64,000 nt of DNA from Gigaspora rosea (GCA_003550325.1 QKWP01000010.1:217466-281465); one strand, 5' to 3'. Shown: positions 1 to 10,930, numbered from the stretch's first letter. Notes: generated by a model not told the origin, from the sequence alone. A program made the numbers and translations.

Positions 1-380
1 ATTAAAGATAAATTTTAGTTTCTGTTTTATTTGTTTATTTATTTATTTATTAATTATTCACTTTTTTCTTTTATTTTAGGCTTGTGCTTCGCTAGAGTGC
101 TTAAATTGGCCGAGAATGCGTCGTTGGAGCTGGCATTGGTGTTGTGTCTTGTACTGGAAAATATTGTCATTGCCAGTTTCGTAGTCGTCGTGTTATTGGA
201 GCCTTGGTATAAACTCGTCGATTTAGATGTTGTATTGTGAAGGGAGTTTTTGTCGTTTAGGTAGTTCCACATCATTCATGGGTACGTCGCCATTTGGTTC
301 ATTCGTAGGTGCTGTTGTGTATTGGATATTGTTATTCTCATGGAATTAGAGTTGAAAAAGATGAACATAAGGCTAGTATC
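1..380. other. G/T-rich stretch, no supported gene
   Basis: The forward strand is unusually rich in G and T compared with the surrounding AT-rich DNA. A 69-codon forward frame (31-240) would give a hydrophobic Val/Leu-rich peptide. The reverse frame (54-275) gives a Ser/Thr/Asn-rich peptide. Neither resembles a family I know. An acceptor-like TTTTATTTTAG precedes position 80, so part of an exon cannot be excluded. The composition resembles 33149-34280. Confidence 0.3.
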
Positions 381-735
381 TGATAGTATTCTTTTTTTTT
401 TTTTATTAGAGTACTAACGTTTTTTTTCTTTAGAATGAAACGAACATAGTACGGAACATAGCACGATAGATAGAACGGATGGAACACGATAGTTAGTATC
501 TGGTTTACGAGTTTTCTTTTTTTTTTTATATATATATATATATACAGTACTAATGTTTCTTTTTCTTTAGAATGAACGTAGTACAATTGTTATTACGAAA
601 CGTAGCATGATAGTAGACATGATAGTAGAACGTACAATAGTTCGAGACGTAGCTAGTTAGTAGCACAATAGTTAGTATGGGGCGTAATATAATAGATGTA
701 ATATAATAGTTAGTATGGGATTTTATAATGTATTC
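380..735 (+). repeat. Two tandem units of about 140 bp
   Basis: The words TACTAA(C/T)GTTT, TTCTTTAGAATGAA and ATAGTTAGTAT occur in the same order twice, starting near 405 and 545. Each unit also contains a poly-T run and scattered CATAGTACG/CGTAGTAC motifs. The second unit carries an added (TA)n run at 528-543. Confidence 0.55.
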
Positions 736-968
736 TTTCAATGTATGAAAATTTAGCTAGTATATAGTTATTTATTTTTATTCGCTTTTTATTTAGTTAT
801 TTTTTTTATATGTATTATTATTATATTATATATTTGTAATAAAATATTTATAAATTACATTGTTAAAATATAGTATAAATATTTGAGTATATTCTTTTAA
901 TATATGAAAATTTAGCTAGCATTTAATATTTAAACAAGCATATAGTAATTTATTTTTATTTGTTTTTG
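726..968 (+). repeat. Direct repeat pair of about 75 bp
   Basis: TATTCTTT(C/T)AATRTATGAAAA followed by TTTAGCTAG and ATATAGT-ATTTATTTTTATT occurs at 730-783 and again at 889-958. The intervening sequence is AT-rich and has no coding potential. Confidence 0.55.
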
Positions 969-1150
969 GCTATTACACCCCTGGTCTGCGCAGATTTATG
1001 TATTTTCTAAAATCTGCGCAGAATTTGTTAAAAATTTTTCTTTAACTATAATTGTGGGGTCGCAGATCTTCGCAGGTTTTTGATTATTATCGGGTTTAAT
1101 AATCTGCGCAGATCTGCAACTAAAAAATTCTCCCGATGGTATTATACCCC
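969..1150. repeat. Cluster of palindromic TCTGCGCAGA sites
   Basis: The perfect 10-bp palindrome TCTGCGCAGA occurs three times (985-994, 1013-1022, 1103-1112). A degenerate version, CGCAGATCTTCGCAGG, lies at 1061-1076. These are among the few GC-rich words in the region. The block is bounded by CTATTACACCCC and GGTATTATACCCC, so it could be a small transposon or a cluster of binding sites. Confidence 0.6.
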
Positions 1151-3055
1151 AAATCATCTTTTAATACTTTTTCTCATAAAAAAGAAGTGAATGGTGATGT
1201 TGCAAATTATTGCTTTAGTTTGTTGTGTGTGTGCCGCAATTCATATTAATAATTTTTTAATTTCTACTATTGATTTCTTTTGAACATAAGGATATAATAT
1301 TACCGACAATTACTTCTGTTCAACTATTACTGTATTATACACGTATGTATATTGTTTACTGTATTTTTTTGCAGAACGATCGGTCGTAATGGCTAGGATG
1401 TGTTAGGTTAGGATCGGGGTTAATAGATAGTAATTTGTATAAATTGGATATACCGGATATTGTCGATGAATAAGTGGAGCCCTCCAATTTTGAACAGAAA
1501 ATGAGGAAGAATAAGTTATGCTTTACAATAAAATACAATAAAATACAATAGAATCTTACAAAGAATCATGATATTGTTTATATAACAACTCTACGTCTGA
1601 TAAGTTAAAGTTTAAATTTTCTCTTTACGTTGTATCATTCCTTTGTATTTCGTATTAAATTTTTGTTAATTTTATAAATTTTGATCAATAAATTTTTAAG
1701 TACGTCTTTCTTAATTAAATGTTACTTAAATAATTAAAGCACTTTTTCAAAAAAACAATAATAATAATAAAATAAGAAAACGGAAAGATTTAATAAAGTT
1801 ACATGTTTGACACTTTTCTTTTTAAAAAAGTTATTACTTTATTTTATCCGCTTTTGAAAATCATTACTATGCCAACTTTATTAAAAAGAGAAGTGTCCTA
1901 CAACACCGACTAATTTCTCTGCATAGTTGTTTTTGTTTTTTGAAAAAGTTCTTTTAACTTTATAAATAATGTAATATTACATTATGAAAGTCGTTCTACG
2001 AAATAATTGATAGAAACTGAATGGCTGTATAATCCGAATTTGATGTTTAAAAAATTAATCAAATGTAAACACTAAATTTTCAAAACCATATTCTACAATC
2101 TTTTGTATTTGTCAATTATTAAATTAAACTTTTTTTGATTTCAAATGATAAATCATCAGTTTCTAATTTGAAATATCATAATATAAGATTGTTTTGACGT
2201 TTAATTGATGACATGAAGTATAAAATCAGGACGCCTTTGAATCTAGTAAAAAAAACCATGGTTTAAATCATATTTTTTTAGTATAATATATATACCTTTA
2301 TCTAATTACGTTGATACAAAGAACAATCATGCATGCATTTTTAATGGTCCAAATACGATTATTCTTCATCAAATATTTTGTTTTATCGATATATTGCGAT
2401 ACTAATCTTCACAAAGTTTGGGACGTCCTAAATAGTTTGGATTACATCCCCTGTTGGATTACGACATGTACTAGTTTTATTTAAAATTTTGGTTAAAATT
2501 TTTTGCTAGAGTGCAAAACATAGTTCTATCAAACGACTAATTTTAATTTATATCAGATTTTGTAATATGAGCTCAGCTGGAGCAAAATCATTAGTACTAA
2601 TTATTTTATGACTAATATGTAATTCTTTTTATGTGGTAATTAATTCATTATTAATTAGCAAAATAGAATTCTCAATCAGAATCAATATTTTTTATACGAC
2701 AAAAAAAACTCGAATCATTTGTTTGGTTACGTTTCATTAATTTTCTCAACAGTCCATTTTACCCGATATCTCTCAGGGTGACACTAATCGAATGCTAACC
2801 ATAACCGTATATGATTCGGGTAAATTACCTGTAAGAAAGATAATTGTTCGAAAATAAGTGACGATTCTTTGTTTCACTACATTATGGATGCATTCATAAG
2901 CAACATAGTCTTATGCGTTAAAATGTCAACTTACAATAATTTATTTGAAAAGCAGCAGAAAAATACAGTTCATCAGATATTACTCAATAGCCAACAATAT
3001 TACCCAATTATATTTAGAAGATGATAAATTACAGGAGGATTTTTCAAAGTAATTT
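1151..3055. other. AT-rich intergenic stretch
   Basis: I see no coding exon, RNA gene or clear repeat here. The only longer frame (1356-1538, minus) is 60 codons with no recognisable feature. This DNA lies beyond the downstream, LRR-relic side of duplicated unit A. Confidence 0.5.
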
Positions 3056-3059
3056 CTTA

Positions 3060-3480
3060 ATAACTCGTTATCAAGATCTAAAGAGGTTAGCGTCATATTT
3101 TTGTAAAGTGCATTTGTTAATAATTTTCCTGCTTCTGATACCAAGATAATTCCAATAAAGATTCACAGAAGTCAGAGTGGTATTCATGCGAAATGAATTC
3201 GTTGATGCTTATACTCCTTCTGATACAAGATAGTTTTTCTTGACAAAGCGCATCTGCTAATGCCTTTTCTCCTTCTGATCCACGTTCATTCCAACTAATG
3301 CCAAAAAAAGTGAGCGTGATGTTCTTACAAAATGTATCTACTAATGCTTATCCTATTTAGATTATTATCATTAAGATTCAAAAAAGTCAACGTGGTATCC
3401 TTGCACAGTGCATCAGCTAATGCTTCCTTCTTCTGATCCAAGTTATCATGACATTTGATCCAAGATATTTTAGTAATTCT
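3060..3480 (-). pseudogene. LRR (ribonuclease-inhibitor type) relic, unit A
   Basis: Read on the minus strand, the block is a series of degenerate units of about 84 bp. Each matches the 28-residue pattern NLGSEGGKALADALCKNTTL followed by TSLNLSWN, which is typical of RNase-inhibitor/NLR-type LRRs. In forward text each unit appears as 'TTGCAAAGTGCATCTGCTAA' followed by 'CCTTCTGATCCA'. Stops and frameshifts between units leave no reading frame longer than one or two repeats. It lies 360 bp downstream of the phosphatase copy on the same strand, as in all five units. The loss of function is clear. The original gene's other domains are not in the window. Confidence 0.8.
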
Positions 3481-3836
3481 ACACTCGATTGTTAGGTAAT
3501 TTCTAATTTCTTAAAATTATTCCAATATATGAATATGAGGCTATAATATCAAAGTAGATTTAAGAAATCAGAAATCATATCAGTAAAGTTTTTTTTTTTG
3601 ATGTATAAGGCTCACGAAATTATGCAAACTGTAACAGCAAAAGATAAATTCATTTTGTATGAATTTAAAGGAGATATTAAGCAATTTTGATGAGCCTAAA
3701 GTTTTTATTTTGTGAATATAAAGATGATTTTTAACAACTTTATTTTCAAAGTATTACTGTTACAAACAATTTAATAATAAAAAATACATGTGATATAGCT
3801 CATCTTTATAAATTTAAATAATTTATGATACAAATC

Positions 3837-5421
3837 TTATGCAGAGCTTGATTCCTCATCAAAAGGTGGCAACCCATATTTTGTTGGATCAAAACCATTC
3901 AAAGAAAAAATAATTTCATCAGCACTATTATTATCTGGATATAGCTCTGTAACCATAGGATCTGGTACCCAAATAACCTAATTAACAGTAAATGATTTAA
4001 ATATATAAAAATTTTATATTTAGTTATTTATTTATTTTTTTCAATTAAAATTAAAATTGCTATTAAGTAAAACTTACATTCATGTTTGCATTCTTTGCAG
4101 CTTTTACTCCGGGAATTGAATCTTCGAATACCAAATATTGATTCGTAGGGGGATTACCTATTGCTTCACGTGCAGCAAGAAATAGGTCTGGTGCTGGTTT
4201 AAGATTCTTGACCTCGTCTCCACAAGTAACATTATCAAACATATTGAAAAATTTTCTATTTACGGAAGTTTTAACATTGAAACTTTTACGAAACGAACTC
4301 GATGCAATCTATTACATTGCGAGTATTTTTCATTAATTTTTTTTAAGGTAAAGCAAGGTTTTTTTATTCTTTAAATTGTGCTTACAGCAATTGGAATTCG
4401 ATGCTTTTTCAAATGCGTCACAGGTCACAAGCCGCTTATTTTAATAAACAAAATATTTAATTTAGATGTTAAATTTTGAAATACAAAAAAAACACTTCAC
4501 TTGATAATTAATTTATTACCATAGCACCAGGCATGAGTTTAGCAAAAGGATATTTTTTAACCTCAATAATAAAAATTGTCTTAAAAAAAAAGTGTAATTT
4601 AAAAATAATTGACAATTAGACAGCCTATATAGCGTACATTTATTTCATTTCGTTCCTTATGAAATTCATCAACAGTCATATTGATGCCTGTTTCATTTAT
4701 CAACAAAGCAACAGACTGGATAAAATATTAAATTATAAAAATTAATTATTTTTAAATACATATAAAATGCATTAACAAATTTATACCTCATCTAGGTTGT
4801 GGCCTATTGCACGTGAGGATTGTTGCAATGTATAAGTTATTCCAAATTTTGCAAACATTTAAGCTAAAAAAAAAAAGTCAATACTCAATTATTATATAAA
4901 TAACAATAACAAAGCATTAGTAGATATAGTAGATAATATATTGATTATTACATGTTGTTTCAAAATTTATTTGTTCCGTATTCTATAAAAATGTGATTAG
5001 AAATTTTTGATTTATAACCCATATTCATTAGTAAGTTAAAAATACATTACTAAACAAATTACAAGCAGCAAACCTGCATTAATAAAAAGGAAAAATTATA
5101 TAAATTAATATATATTATTATTATCATTTTTTTAAAAAAAAAATAACATACAAGTCACACTCGTTATAGTGAAGTGATCAGCTCCATTAACAAATTTATT
5201 AAAAATTCACTAGATCTGGAATTTTCATTAATAAATTCACTATGCCGAGAGAATTTTATATAGATTGCCTTCGAATCTAGAACGAGAGTAACTTGTATTT
5301 ATCAGTTATGTAGCGAAAGAGATTAACCATCCAAGTCAAAAATGCAATGCGTTATAACAGGATAAACATTCTTTCCTTCGCCATTAGTCGATATTAATTG
5401 ATCAGTACTTGTTTCGGCCAT
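3837..5421 (-). pseudogene. HAD phosphatase (HDHD1/pseudouridine-5'-phosphatase-like), copy 1, broken
   Basis: The gene has the same nine-exon layout as copy 2. Exon 1 begins with ATG at 5421 and encodes the motif I start FDLDG. The last exon ends KYGLPPFDEESSSA before TAA at 3837-3839. Two lesions inactivate it. Codon GAA of exon 4 has become TAA (4859-4861). Exon 7 has gained 7 bp (a near-duplication of GTCACA around 4416-4426), which shifts the frame before the motif II exon. A conserved Trp of exon 4 is Ser. Motif III (KPAPD) and motif IV (FEDS) remain intact in the uninterrupted 77-codon exon 8. Splice sites are still GT-AG, so loss of function looks recent. Confidence 0.85.
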
Positions 5422-5627
5422 CCTCTTAAACTTTGTCTATTTTTCATAAATTTTATATGAGCAGTTTTTTTATTTATAGATTTTAACTTCCATAAGAATG
5501 TACAGTTGCTGATTTTAAAATCTATCACAATGAAATTACGTACATTAGAAAAAAAGATGGTAGATACTCCCAAAATGCAGACGAGATGAATTATCGTTTA
5601 ATATATGATACAGCTTACTACGTACGG
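5422..5627 (-). promoter_or_regulatory. Upstream region of phosphatase copy 1
   Basis: This is AT-rich non-coding DNA just 5' of the ATG. It is conserved among all five units (words such as TTCATAAATTTTATATGA and CAGTTGCTGATTTTAAAAT). It probably holds the 5' UTR and promoter. No specific factor site can be assigned. Confidence 0.4.
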
Positions 5628-5782
5628 TGCGGGAAATCTAAAAACTTCAATCACTTTATATAGAATAAAGGTTAACTAACTCATTGAGGATAAACTAAAT
5701 TTGTCATTCTCAATAGCATGCTAGTACTGTTTTTATGCAAAGAAATTGAGAGTTCTAGACCCTTCGATTATTAAGAGATCTC
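5628..5782. repeat. Upstream block U (single copy in unit A)
   Basis: The block runs from GTGCGGGAAATCTAAAAACT through TATATAGAATAAAGGTTAAC and CTCATTGAGGATAAACTAAA to the words AAAGAAATTGAGAGTTCTAG and CCTTCG. It occurs once here. Units B, C and D each carry it twice. Confidence 0.7.
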
Positions 5783-5877
5783 TACTAGAGATGCACCTTA
5801 TCACTGCATGGTGCTAATTGTTACACTATTAAAATTATGTGAAAAATAAACACCATGCAGTGATAAGGTGCATGATG
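5783..5877. mobile_element. hAT-like palindromic MITE (TAGAGATGGGC family), unit A copy
   Basis: The arms GCACCTTATCACTGCATGGT (from 5793) and its reverse complement (to 5872) flank a loop of about 40 bp. The distal ends seen in other units (TAGAGATGGGCATC) are eroded here. The element is too small to encode anything. Confidence 0.7.
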
Positions 5878-5883
5878 AAGGTG

Positions 5884-5962
5884 TTTCACAGATCAGTATA
5901 GTATAGATGAGCAGTTCCGTATAGTATAGGCAGAATTTTTAAATCTATACTGATCTTTTATT
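5884..5962. repeat. Fragment of the GATCAGTATAGTATA palindromic element
   Basis: It contains CAGATCAGTATAGTATAGAT, GCAGTTC.GTATAGTATAGG and AATCTATACTGATC. It is half of the element that is complete at 10145-10335. Confidence 0.6.
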
Positions 5963-5979
5963 ATTAGATCACAGACTCA

Positions 5980-6235
5980 ATTCTTTCTAAGTGGTGGTTT
6001 TGCAAAGCGCATTTGCTAATGCTTTTTCTTCTTCTAAAACATCATTGTAAGACCGGACATTTAGTTCTTTCAAAGTGTTATTTTTGCGATGTGTATATGC
6101 CAATACTTTTCCCTCTGAATATTTAAAAAGACTAATCATAAGGTTGATTGATTCAAGAATATTACTCCAAGTCCAAGGAAATCTGTGTGGAGTTCTTACA
6201 AAGTGCATAAGTTAATGCTTTTCTTTTTTTGAACC
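5980..6235 (-). pseudogene. LRR relic between units A and B
   Basis: The minus-strand frame 6208-5987 reads NNTLKELNVRS and then EEEKALANALCKTTT, matching the 28-residue LRR pattern of the other relics. Flanking repeats are shifted out of frame. It is separated from the relic at 6840-7320 by a block that recurs beside unit D at 38888, so both pieces probably derive from one LRR gene. Confidence 0.7.
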
Positions 6236-6239
6236 AAAT

Positions 6240-6840
6240 TTATTCTTATTGTAAAGACAACGCAGACACCACCAAAACAACGGCCACTACGCAATATACC
6301 CAATAAGTTGAGTCAGAACGACTTGGTAAGTTCTTTTACTATTACACAGTATTATAGATGCCTGGCGAAACTATTTTGCCGTTGACGAAATGACGAAACC
6401 TTAAGTTTTGTCAAGTTTTGTCATTGACGAAACTTATGGTTTCGTCATTTCTCCAGGCATCACTACACAGTATCATGCTTTTCAATTGGATTTCCAATTT
6501 GGCTTACAATTATTTATTTATCCTACAACATCTTTATCAAATTCGCCTCTCCTTTCTACAATTCATATTGCACTATTTGCATAGTTACAAGTCTAATCTG
6601 TTTATGTCTTCATAATACAGATCATAGATCTAATTCTACTAATTAAAGTTTTCTTATTCGTGAAGCGATATTGGGACAACTATAACTTATTTACGAGGGC
6701 AGTTTGTTTATGAGGTTTTGTTGATAATGAGGTGATTTGATTGCAATTTCTTGATGATTCCCTTTGGGGAATGTGGCACCTTCGGATCAGGGTCTTGATC
6801 CCATTGTCTGGTCACACACATTATGAAGATTTAAGAGTCG
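6240..6840. repeat. Distal flank shared by units B and D
   Basis: It begins AACGCAGACACCACCAAAAC and continues through CAATATACCCAATAAGTTGA to TTAAAGTTTTCTTATTCGTG. The same series occurs at 38895-39370. Unit C starts only at the last word (17443). No reading frame is supported. A MITE (6353-6465) is inserted here but not in unit D, which therefore provides the empty site. Confidence 0.7.
6353..6465. mobile_element. hAT-like MITE with perfect 8-bp target duplication
   Basis: This 113-bp palindrome begins TATAGATGCCTGG and ends CCAGGCATCACTA. CACAGTAT flanks it on both sides (6345-6352 and 6466-6473). Unit D keeps the uninterrupted sequence ATTACACAGTAACATGC near 38981. The interior consists of repeated GACGAAAC/GTTTCGTC words. 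The 8-bp duplication and the TAG-GATG-type end fit the hAT superfamily. Confidence 0.85.
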
Positions 6841-7320
6841 GCATAGTGTTCTTGCAAAGTGCGCCTGTTAATACTTTATCTTCTTATGATCCAAAAATTA
6901 TTATTATCAAGATCTAAAGAGGTTAGCGTCATATATTTGTAAAGTGCATTTGTTAATAATTTTCCTCCTTCTGATCCAAGATAATTCCAATAAAGATTCA
7001 CAGAAGTCAGAGTGGTATTCATGCGGAATGAATTCGCTGATGTTTTTACTCCTTCGGATACAAGATAGTTTGCTTGAGAAGTCTATATAGTAGCATGCAA
7101 AGCGCATCTGCTAATGCCTTTTCTCCTTCTGATCCACGTTCATTCCAACTAATTCCAAAAAAGGTGAACGTAATGTTCTTGCAAAATGTATCTACTAATG
7201 CTTATCCTGTTTAGAATATTATCACTAAGATTCAAAAAGTCAACATGACATCCTTGCACAGTGTATCAGTTAATGCTTCCTTCTTCTGATCCAAGTTATC
7301 ATGACATTTGATCCAAGATT
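6840..7320 (-). pseudogene. LRR relic, unit B
   Basis: On the minus strand the best repeats read NTTLTSVNLYWNYLGSEGGK followed by LLTNALYKYMTLTSLDLDNN. Other units read GSEGEKALADALC and LDQKKEALTDTLCKDVMLT in different frames. The 28-residue RNase-inhibitor-type LRR period is clear. The frame breaks about every one or two repeats, so no protein is expected. It lies 375 bp downstream of intact phosphatase copy 2. Confidence 0.85.
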
Positions 7321-7694
7321 ATTTTAGTAATGTGCGCTCGATTTTTAGGTAATTTCTAATTTCTTAAAATTAATCCAATATATGAATATGAGGTTATCAT
7401 ATCAAAGTATATTTAAGAAATCAGAAATCATCTATCAGTGTATTTTTTTTTTTTGATGTATATGGCTCACGAAATTATCAAATTGTAACAATTGTAACAG
7501 CAACAGATGGATTCAATTTATATGAATTTAAAGACGATATTAAGCAATTTTGATGAGCCTGAAGTCTTTATTTTGTGAATTTAAGGATGATATGTTTTAT
7601 TTTTAAAGTATAACTGCTACAAACATTTTAATAATAAAAAAATACATGTCAAATAGCTCATCTTTATTAATTTAAATAATTTATGGTACGAATC

Positions 7695-9313
7695 TTATGC
7701 AGAGCTTGATTCCTCATCAAAAGGTGGTAACCCATATTTTGTTGGATCAAAATCATTCAAAGAAAAAATAATTTCATCAGCACTATTATTATCTGGATAT
7801 AGCTCTGCAACCATAGGATTTGGTACCCAAATAGCCTAATTAACAGTAAATGATTTAAATTATTTTTATTTATTTATTTATTTTTTTTCAATTAAAATTA
7901 AAATCGCTATAAGTAAAACATACTTTCATGTTTGCATTCTTTGCAGCTTTTACTCCGGGAATTGAATCTTCGAATACCAAATATTGATTCGTTGGAGGAT
8001 TACCTATTGCTTCACGTGCAGCAAGAAATAGGTCTGGTGCTGGTTTAAGATTCTTGACATCGTCTCCACAAGTAATATTATCAAACATTTTGAATAATTC
8101 TCCATTTACGGAAGTTTTAACATTGACAAATTTACGAAACGAACTCGTTGCAATCTATTGCGAGTATTTTTCATTAATTTTTTTTTTAATGCAAAGCAAG
8201 ATTCTTTTATTCTTTACATTGTGCTTACCGCTATTGGAATTCGATGCTTTTTCAAATGTTTCACAAGCCGCTTATTTTAATAAACTTAATATTTAATTTT
8301 GGTGTTAGATTTTGAAATACAAAAAATGTTTGATATTAATTTATTACCATAACACCAGGCATGAGTTTAGCAAAAGGATATTTTTTAAGCTTCATAATAA
8401 AAATTGTCTTAAAAAAAAAGTGAAATTTAAAAATAATTGACAATTAGACAGCACTATATAGCGTACATTTATTTCATATCGTTCCTTATGAAATTCATCA
8501 ACAGTCATATTAACGCCTGTTTCTTTTATGAACAAAGTAGCAGACTGGATAAAATGTCAAAATTATAAAAATTAATTTTTTTTTAAATATATATAAAATG
8601 CATTAACAAATTTATACCGCATTTTTAAGGCCTATTGCGCTTGACCATTGTTTCAATGTATAAGTTTTTCCAAATTTTGCAAATATTTCAGCTAAAAAAA
8701 ATCAATACAATCATTATATAAATAACAATAACAAAGCATTAGTAGATAGTATATTGATTATTACATATTGTTTCATAATTTATTTGTTCCGTATTCTATA
8801 AGAATGTGCGTTTCGTAGATATTTTGATCAAATACCAAAAAATATTGGTATCAATTTTGTATACTTGATTTTAATTAAAAATTTTGATTTATAACCCATA
8901 TTCATTAGTAAGTTAAAAATACATTACTAAACAAATTACCAGCAGCAAACCTGCATTAATAAAAAGGGCAAAATATATAAATTAATATATATTATTATTA
9001 TCATTTTTTTTAAAAAAATATATAAGTCACTCTCGTTATAGTGAAGTGATCGTTCCATTAATAAAATTGATTAAAATTCACTATATCGGGAATTTTCATT
9101 AATAAATTCATGCTGGAGAATTTTATATAGATTGCCTTCGAATCTAACTTCTCTATATTGAGAATTCACTATAACGAGAGTAACTTGTATTCATCAATTA
9201 CGTAGAGAAAGTGATTAACCATCCAAGTCAAAAATGCAATGCGTTATAACTGGATCGATCTTCTTTCCTTCGCCATTAGTCGATATTAATTGATCAGTAC
9301 TTGATTCTGCCAT
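7695..9313 (-). CDS. HAD-superfamily phosphatase, HDHD1/pseudouridine-5'-phosphatase-like, copy 2 (intact)
   Basis: Nine exons join in frame to 247 residues: 9220-9313, 8940-8950, 8765-8795, 8618-8691, 8467-8544, 8348-8389, 8229-8270, 7924-8154 and 7695-7835. All introns are GT-AG. HAD motif I is FDLDG (nucleophile D29, acid D31) followed by LLLNTEQ. Motif II is IATSS (T127/S128), motif III is the Lys of KPAPD (K161), and motif IV is FEDS with D187. The C-terminus, NDFDPTKYGLPPF, resembles the SLQDF..FGLP end of human HDHD1. The family dephosphorylates small phosphometabolites in the cytosol with Mg2+; human HDHD1 uses pseudouridine 5'-phosphate. The exact substrate here is inferred. Exon 2 is only 11 bases long. 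No signal peptide is seen. Confidence 0.88.
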
Positions 9314-9523
9314 CTTCTTAACCTTTATCTATTTTTCATAAATTTTATATGAGCATTTTTTTTTTTATATTAACATAAGATTTTAACTTTCATAAAATGT
9401 ACAGTTGCTGATTTTAAAATATATCATAATGAAAATTACGTACATAAGAAAAAAAGGTGATAGATGCTCCCAAAATGCAGCGAGCTGAATTATCGTTTAA
9501 TATACGATACAACTTACTACGTA
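9314..9523 (-). promoter_or_regulatory. Upstream region of phosphatase copy 2
   Basis: AT-rich sequence immediately 5' of the start codon, conserved with the other four units. It probably contains the 5' UTR and core promoter. No defined motif can be assigned with confidence. Confidence 0.4.
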
Positions 9524-9712
9524 CGGTCGGGAAATATAAAAACTTCAATCACTTTATATATAATAAAGGTTAACTAACTCATTGAGGATAAACTAAAGTT
9601 GTCATTCTCTGTAGCATGCTATTACATACATATTGTGTTCTTTGCTTATTGTTATTATGTAAAGAAATTGAGAGTTCTAGACGCTTCGCTCATTGAGATT
9701 GATAATTAAGGA
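9524..9712. repeat. Upstream block U, first copy in unit B
   Basis: It starts GTCGGGAAATATAAAAACTT and ends near AGAGTTCTAGACGCTTCGCT. A second, near-identical copy is at 10345-10540, with transposon insertions between the two. The same doubled arrangement exists in units C and D. Confidence 0.75.
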
Positions 9713-9861
9713 AATTTATTTCCGATGTGCTGCTGGTTTATGCATCATCTACATAGAAATATTGAGGGTTTTAGATTTCATGCACCGTACGTATATTCAT
9801 TATTGTCACATATTAAAATGAACGAATGGTTCCTATTTGGCCTCTAAAGCCCACTTATACT

Positions 9862-9971
9862 TAGAGATGGGCATCATGCACCTTATCACTGCATGGTCTT
9901 AATTGTTACATTATTAATGTTATGTGACGAATAAACCCATGCAGTGATAAGGTGCATGATGCCCATCTCTG
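9862..9971. mobile_element. hAT-like palindromic MITE, full-length copy
   Basis: The ends are TAGAGATGGGCATCATGC (left) and the complement of CAGAGATGGGCATCATGC (right). The arms continue through ACCTTATCACTGCATGGT. The flanks CTTATACT and CTTATCCG match at 6 of 8 positions. Unit E shows the uninterrupted target CCCACTTATACTTGTACC (around 48851), which supports an insertion after unit duplication began. Confidence 0.8.
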
Positions 9972-9977
9972 CTTATC

Positions 9978-10130
9978 CGGATTTCCGAAAGCTATTTCCC
10001 CGACATGTCATTTACCTGACATCACACAGGTGACAATTTGCTAAAAATATATTGCCACAACTAGCAAAATGCTAACCCTAACCCTATGTGATGTCAGGAA
10101 AATAGTTTTCGGGAAAATGGGTTTCGCTTA
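9978..10130. mobile_element. Small palindromic element with telomere-like centre
   Basis: The arms contain TTTCCGAAAGCTATTTCCC plus CTGACATCACACAGG on the left. On the right are CTATGTGATGTCAGG and AATAGTTTTCGGGAAA. Near the middle lies CTAACCCTAACCCTA (10072-10086). It is a miniature relative of 34462-35109. Confidence 0.65.
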
Positions 10131-10144
10131 TCCTTGTAAGGTGT

Positions 10145-10335
10145 TTCACAGATCATTATAGTAAAGATGAACAGTTCAGTATAGTATAGGCCGAATTTTT
10201 AAATCTATACTATACTGATCCAGTGTAATATATATTAGCGTTAGAGTTAGGAATTATAGCTGATCAGTATAGTATATTTTAAATTTGGCCTCTACTATAC
10301 GGATCTGCTCACCTATACGATACTGATCTGCTATA
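10145..10335. mobile_element. GATCAGTATAGTATA palindromic element, complete copy
   Basis: The left arm reads CAGATCATTATAGTAAAGAT, GAACAGTTCAGTATAGTATA and GGCCGAATTTTTAAATCTA. The right arm is the approximate reverse complement, ending ACGATACTGATCTG. Half copies lie at 5884-5962 and 20646-20693. It has no coding capacity. Confidence 0.7.
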
Positions 10336-10344
10336 ATTTCTAGC

Positions 10345-10540
10345 ACATACAATACGGGAAATCTAAAAACTTCAATCTCTTTATATAGAATAAAGTTAAC
10401 GAACTCATTGAGGATAAACTAAATTTGTCATTCTCAATAGCATGCTATTACATACATATTGTTCTTTGCTTATTGTTTTTATACAAAGAAATTGAGTGTT
10501 CTATACCCTTCGCTTATTGAGATCGATAATTTAGGATGCT
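10345..10540. repeat. Upstream block U, second copy in unit B
   Basis: Near-identical to 9524-9712, including AAATCTAAAAACTTCAATC, CATTGAGGATAAACTAAA and the CCCTTCGCTTATTGAGATCG end. Confidence 0.75.
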
Positions 10541-10930
10541 TCTGCCGGTGATTATCAGATCATCTGATAATTCGGGTAAGAGCGCCAGTTGATGTCGCAA
10601 CTCTTGTTTCATCGACACTAAGATAGTCTTTAATTGTACGGATTTTCAATCTGTGTATATGATATTCCTCTTATCTCCTATTCATATTGGCATATGTTGG
10701 ATTTGTTTCCATGTCACTAAATTCGATTTTGTCACAATTGATGATCAAAACATGATCATCAACCAATCAAATCAATAACATGATATTTGTCAATATACAG
10801 ATATCAGTAAAGCTTTATTTCATTATATATTTTAAATATTTATAATTTCGTTATCGCCCTTTTTATTATACACGCTTACATCCTTAATCCATATTAAATT
10901 AAACAATACTATACACACATTTTTTTTTAA
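10541..10930. repeat. Distal part of unit B shared with units C and D
   Basis: It begins GGATGCTTCTGCCGGTGATT and continues to AAACAATACTAT.CACAC. Equivalent stretches are 20875-21320 and 43390-44640. No gene is recognised. Unit B ends here where a block of unrelated transposon DNA starts. Confidence 0.6.

Noticed and set aside
54..275. Minus-strand frame with a Ser/Thr/Asn-rich peptide
   Set aside because: Composition mirrors the G/T-rich opposite strand. No domain, no splice context and no conservation within the window.
8054..8296. Forward frames opposite phosphatase exon 8 (also at 18849 and 41410)
   Set aside because: They are shadows of the minus-strand exon and following intron, conserved only because the locus is duplicated.
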